Positions 5,356-7,844 of a DNA stretch of 7,844 bases are shown here, one piece after another. A program made the translations under genes and the position numbers. The notes below the pieces were generated by a model. That model ran no database searches and had not been told where the DNA came from. It saw only the letters and a program-made list of their open reading frames with translations. The stretch comes from Clostridiaceae bacterium (GTDB taxonomy: Bacteria; Bacillota; Clostridia; Oscillospirales; Acutalibacteraceae), in contig JAEDKI010000090.1 of the NCBI GenBank assembly GCA_016295895.1, positions 1 to 7,844 of the forward strand, given 5' to 3'. The stretch's first letter is position 1. The number at the start of each line of letters is the position of its first letter.

Positions 5356-6204
5356 TTATCCGCCGTATTTATTGGGGCTGACTCCGTATTCCGCCTTGAA
5401 CGCACGGTAAAAATTCGCATAGTCCTGAAAGCCGCAACTGTGGCAGACCGTTCCGGGCGATGCTCCCTCGGCAAGCATCTGCTTTGCCATAAGCAGTCTT
5501 TTGAGAATGATATATCTGTAAACGCCCGTTCCGACCGATTTGCTGAATTCATGCGAAAGATGATATTTGCTGACATAAAAGCGGCGTGCAAGGCTTTCAA
5601 GCGACAAATCCTCATTGTAATGCTCGCCGATGAAAGCTATAACTTGAGAAACAAGGGGAGTGTCTCCTACAGGCTCGGCGGGATTGCTTTTTTGCAGGGC
5701 AAGACGGTTGATTTCAACCATGAAGCGAAGAAACAACCCTTGTGCGGCAAGCTCGCTGCCGAAAGAGTCGCCGTAGCTTTCATTAATCATTTCGCCGAGC
5801 AAATCCGTTATTTCCGAGCGGCGGAGCGCAGAGGGGCGCAGAATGTTTGAATGGGACGGCTCGTCAATGTCAAAGCATCGGGTGAGGCTTTCCTTACCGT
5901 GAGAGAGGCCTTCAAGATACGCCTTGTCAATCCATACGACTATTCTTTCATAAGTTTCGCCGGGTTTAACTATCGGCTGATGGAATTCTCTCGGATTAAT
6001 CAGCAGGAGATCTCCCGGTTCAAGCGAAAAGGTTTTGCTCTCAACACGGTATTCTACCTTTCCGCCGAGGAAAAAATATATTTCGTAAAAATCGTGATGA
6101 TGAACCGCAACCGTTTCGGGCTTTCGGTCGCAATAGTGAAAAACCTCAAAGGTTTGTTTTTTCATGCTTTGTCTTGTTTCAAAGCTTTGAGCCTGAGTTC
6201 TCAT
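5356..6204 (-). CDS. AraC-family transcriptional regulator with N-terminal cupin domain
   Basis: A 282-aa cytoplasmic regulator. The N-terminal cupin/AraC-binding domain is visible as HHHDFYEIYFFLGGKVEYRV (35-54) and SLEPGDLLLINPREFHQP (60-77), the usual sugar- or metabolite-sensing fold. The C-terminal AraC/XylS domain has both helix-turn-helix units: LSLESLARRFYVSKYHLSHEF (about 200-220) and the second ending in GFQDYANFYRAFKAEYGVSP (258-277). The start at 6204 has AGGCGG 7 bases upstream; an internal ATG at 6165 lacks a ribosome binding site. It is divergent from uxuA-kdgA with 146 bp between, the standard arrangement for a regulator controlling a neighbouring sugar-acid catabolic operon. 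The ligand may be a hexuronate intermediate such as mannonate or fructuronate, but this is inferred from context. It is also followed on the same strand by the ilvE operon, with no clear terminator between. Confidence 0.93.
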   Translation of the reverse strand: MRTQAQSFETRQSMKKQTFEVFHYCDRKPETVAVHHHDFYEIYFFLGGKVEYRVESKTFSLEPGDLLLINPREFHQPIVKPGETYERIVVWIDKAYLEGLSHGKESLTRCFDIDEPSHSNILRPSALRRSEITDLLGEMINESYGDSFGSELAAQGLFLRFMVEINRLALQKSNPAEPVGDTPLVSQVIAFIGEHYNEDLSLESLARRFYVSKYHLSHEFSKSVGTGVYRYIILKRLLMAKQMLAEGASPGTVCHSCGFQDYANFYRAFKAEYGVSPNKYGG

Positions 6205-6223
6205 AAAATCACCGCCTGATTAA

Positions 6224-6252
6224 ATATTACCGCAATTTTTACAATATGTCAA
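6224..6252 (-). promoter_or_regulatory. Probable promoter of the araC-family gene
   Basis: Minus strand: -35 TTGACA (6252-6247), perfect consensus, a 17-base spacer, and -10 TAATAT (6229-6224), an imperfect match. The predicted start, about 6217, leaves only about 13 bases before the ATG at 6204, unusually short but including the ribosome binding site. The left arm of the inverted repeat (6235-6246) lies inside the spacer, which would suit autorepression. Confidence 0.55.
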
Positions 6253-6281
6253 ACAATATATACAATTACTATTGTAAAAAT
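6235..6281. repeat. Inverted-repeat pair in the araC/uxuA divergent promoter region, candidate operator
   Basis: Two exact 12-base inverted copies, ATTTTTACAATA (6235-6246) and TATTGTAAAAAT (6270-6281), have centres 35 bp apart. The left arm is inside the spacer of the predicted araC promoter and the right arm overlaps the -35 of the predicted uxuA promoter. Further ACAAT cores lie between them (6253, 6262). This is the expected place for binding by the adjacent AraC-type protein. The AT-rich composition lowers the significance. Confidence 0.6.
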
Positions 6282-6300
6282 GAAGTGATATACTTATAAT
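6272..6300 (+). promoter_or_regulatory. Probable SigA-type promoter of uxuA
   Basis: -35 TTGTAA (6272-6277), a 17-base spacer, and a perfect -10 TATAAT (6295-6300). The weak -35 coincides with the right arm of the inverted repeat, as expected for a promoter that depends on, or is blocked by, a bound regulator. The predicted start near 6307 gives a leader of about 44 bases containing the AAGGAGG ribosome binding site. Confidence 0.7.
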
Positions 6301-6350
6301 GTATAAAAAGCGGCTTGAATATGCCGAAAAGTTGAAGGAGGACGCTTTTA

Positions 6351-7400
6351 ATGAAAATGTCATTTCGCTGGTACGGCGAATCCGACCCTGTTTCGCTTGA
6401 AAAAATCCGTCAGATTCCCAATATGCGCAGCATAGTCAGCGCAGTTTATGATGTTAAGCCCGGAGAGGTTTGGCCGGAGGAAAGCCTTGCAAAAATGAAA
6501 AAGCAATGCGAGGATAACGGCCTTGTTTTTGATGTTGTTGAATCGATTCCCGTGCATGAGGATATAAAGCTCGGCAGAGGAAATGTTGACGAGCTTATTG
6601 AGGTTTATTGCGAAAATATCCGCCGCTGTGCAAAATACGGCGTTAAGTGCGTAACTTATAATTTTATGCCCGTTTTCGATTGGACACGCACTCAGCTCGA
6701 TAAAGAAGCTCCCGACGGTTCAACAAGTCTTGTTATGTATTGGGAGCAGATGAAAGGCCTTGACCCGCTCAAGGACGATATCCATCTTCCCGGCTGGGAT
6801 TCCAGCTACACTCAGGAGCAGGTCAGAGAGCTTATCTCGGCTTACGGCGAAAAAGGCGAGGAGGGGCTTTGGGAAAATCTTGAGCGTTTTCTTAAAAAGG
6901 TTATTCCCGTTGCAGAGGAATGCGGTGTCAGAATGGCGATTCATCCCGATGACCCGCCTTATCCCATTTTCGGCTTGCCGAGAATCATTACATGCGAAGA
7001 AAATCTTGACAGAATGCTTGCAATCGTTGACAGCCCCGCCAACAGTCTCTGCCTTTGCACGGGTTCGCTCGGTTGCGCAAAGTCCAATGATGTTACGGCA
7101 ATGGTTCGCAAATACAGCGCAATGGACAGAATAGCATTTATGCACATGAGAAATATCCTGATTCTCCCCGACGGAAGCTTTGAGGAGCAGGGTCATCTTT
7201 CAAAGTGCGGAAGCCTTGATATGTATGAAATTACAAAGGCTCTTGTTGAAACGGGCTTTGACGGCTATGTCAGACCCGACCACGGCAGAATGATCTGGGG
7301 CGAAACCGGCAAGCCCGGCTACGGACTTTATGACCGTGCTCTCGGAGCGGCATATATCAACGGACTTTTTGAAGCCTGTGAAAAAGCATATAATAAATGA
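6351..7400 (+). CDS. uxuA: Mannonate dehydratase (EC 4.2.1.8)
   Basis: Dehydrates D-mannonate to 2-keto-3-deoxy-D-gluconate in hexuronate (glucuronate/fructuronate) catabolism in the cytoplasm. At 349 aa it has the size of the Bacillota UxuA form and is shorter than the E. coli enzyme. The N-terminal MKMSFRWYGESDPVSLEKIRQ and the TIM-barrel segments YNFMPVFDWTRT (103-114), MAIHPDDPP (195-203), LCTGSLG (235-241), MHMRN (264-268) and RPDHGR (308-313) are typical of the family. Candidate metal ligands (family: two His, one Cys, one Asp) are H198, C236, H265 and D310. The start at 6351 has AAGGAGG 9 bases upstream; the ATG two codons later is too far from it. It is followed after 16 bases by a KDPG aldolase, so both are probably one transcript from the promoter at 6272-6300, under control of the divergent AraC-type protein. 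Confidence 0.97.
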   Translation: MKMSFRWYGESDPVSLEKIRQIPNMRSIVSAVYDVKPGEVWPEESLAKMKKQCEDNGLVFDVVESIPVHEDIKLGRGNVDELIEVYCENIRRCAKYGVKCVTYNFMPVFDWTRTQLDKEAPDGSTSLVMYWEQMKGLDPLKDDIHLPGWDSSYTQEQVRELISAYGEKGEEGLWENLERFLKKVIPVAEECGVRMAIHPDDPPYPIFGLPRIITCEENLDRMLAIVDSPANSLCLCTGSLGCAKSNDVTAMVRKYSAMDRIAFMHMRNILILPDGSFEEQGHLSKCGSLDMYEITKALVETGFDGYVRPDHGRMIWGETGKPGYGLYDRALGAAYINGLFEACEKAYNK

Positions 7401-7416
7401 TTCGGAGGAAAATAAA

Positions 7417-7844
7417 ATGAACGAGATTTCAGAGAAAATAATGTCAATCGGCGTTGTTCCCGTAATAAAACTCAACAATCCCGAGAGAGACGCCGTTAAC
7501 CTTGCCAAAGCTCTCTGCGCAGGCGGAGTACCCGTTGCAGAGGTTACTTTCAGAGCTGCCGGAGCGGAAAAGGCAATAAAGCTTATGAGCGAAAATGTTC
7601 CCGAAATGCTTGTCGGAGCGGGAACGGTTCTGAACGAGGAGCAGGTTGACCGTGCTCTTGCGGCAGGTGCAAAGTTTATTGTTACTCCCGGCCTTGATGT
7701 CGATATAGTTAAATACTGCCAAAAGAAAAACGTTCCCATCTATGCGGGATGCACCACTCCGACTGATTATCACACGGCATACAGGCTCGGACTTGATGTT
7801 CTTAAGTTTTTCCCCGCAGAGCAGTCGGGCGGAATCGCAAAGAT
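7417..7844 (+). CDS. KDPG/KHG aldolase (2-dehydro-3-deoxy-phosphogluconate aldolase), 3' end beyond the window
   Basis: A class I Schiff-base aldolase that cleaves 2-keto-3-deoxy-6-phosphogluconate to pyruvate and glyceraldehyde-3-phosphate. The window holds 142 codons of an expected ~205-215, with no stop before the edge. Family residues are in the right order: PVIKLNNPE (15-23), E42 and R46 in EVTFR, GAGTVL with T70, P91 in TPGL, and the Schiff-base lysine K130 in KFFPAE. The spacing of E42, T70, P91 and K130 matches E. coli Eda with a constant offset of three residues. The ATG at 7417 has GGAGGA 8 bases upstream and lies 16 bases after the uxuA stop, so the two genes form an operon. The intervening 2-keto-3-deoxygluconate kinase is not in the window and may lie downstream. 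It could also act on 4-hydroxy-2-oxoglutarate, as many family members do. Confidence 0.95.
   Translation, partial: MNEISEKIMSIGVVPVIKLNNPERDAVNLAKALCAGGVPVAEVTFRAAGAEKAIKLMSENVPEMLVGAGTVLNEEQVDRALAAGAKFIVTPGLDVDIVKYCQKKNVPIYAGCTTPTDYHTAYRLGLDVLKFFPAEQSGGIAK

Noticed and set aside
5272..6219. Open plus-strand frames 5272-5850 and 5851-6219
   Set aside because: They are antisense to the AraC-type regulator, whose cupin and helix-turn-helix motifs establish the real strand; low-complexity Arg/Ala-rich translation.
6311..6326. CGGC...GCCG hairpin in the uxuA leader
   Set aside because: Only four base pairs with an 8-base loop; likely chance, and no regulatory element is recognisable.
6720..7773. 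Minus-strand frames opposite uxuA and the aldolase, and the plus-strand frame 6760-7134
   Set aside because: Both real genes here have catalytic motifs and good ribosome binding sites; the other frames lack both.

Overview
This 7.8-kb window looks like a chromosomal segment from an anaerobic Bacillota (class Clostridia, probably an Oscillospiraceae/Ruminococcaceae-type gut or rumen bacterium). The reasons are the ferredoxin-dependent 2-oxoacid oxidoreductase operon, the AGGAGG-type ribosome binding sites in front of nearly every gene, the SigA-type promoters, and the Clostridia-like character of the protein sequences. This placement is an inference from content, not a database result.

Layout. 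(1) Positions 1-769, + strand: an AT-rich stretch with the 3' end of an unrecognised gene and a 193-aa protein of unknown function built from two copies of a ~65-residue unit. (2) 775-807: a perfect 13-bp hairpin closing two convergent units. Its T-tract serves the minus strand. (3) 5147 down to 824, minus strand: a tightly packed six-gene operon, ilvE (branched-chain aminotransferase) - P-loop NTPase of unknown role - vorD-like 2[4Fe-4S] ferredoxin - vorB-like alpha - TPP-binding beta - gamma subunit. It has a very good SigA promoter (TTGACT-17-TATAAT at 5242-5214). (4) 5268-5346: a compact cluster of nested inverted repeats just upstream of that promoter. (5) 6204-5356, minus strand: an AraC-family regulator with an N-terminal cupin domain. 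(6) 6205-6350: a divergent control region with a 12-bp inverted-repeat pair placed on both opposing promoters. (7) 6351-7844, + strand: uxuA (mannonate dehydratase) followed by a KDPG aldolase cut by the window edge, i.e. the lower hexuronate catabolic pathway.

How the genes work together. The vor-type oxidoreductase interconverts branched-chain 2-oxoacids and acyl-CoAs with ferredoxin as electron carrier, and IlvE interconverts the same 2-oxoacids with valine, leucine and isoleucine. One operon therefore links branched-chain amino acids to branched-chain acyl-CoA, in either the fermentative or the reductive (biosynthetic) direction. The AraC-type protein most simply controls uxuA-kdgA from the divergent promoter region. 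UxuA makes 2-keto-3-deoxygluconate from D-mannonate, and after phosphorylation by a kinase not seen here the aldolase splits KDPG to pyruvate and glyceraldehyde-3-phosphate.

The most interesting leads are the unassigned P-loop NTPase embedded between ilvE and the oxidoreductase genes, the nested inverted repeats upstream of ilvE, a TATTGT-AAAAT-like motif shared by both intergenic regions that flank araC, and the internally duplicated unknown protein in the AT-rich left arm. I found no CRISPR array, tRNA, rRNA, insertion sequence or clear defence system.
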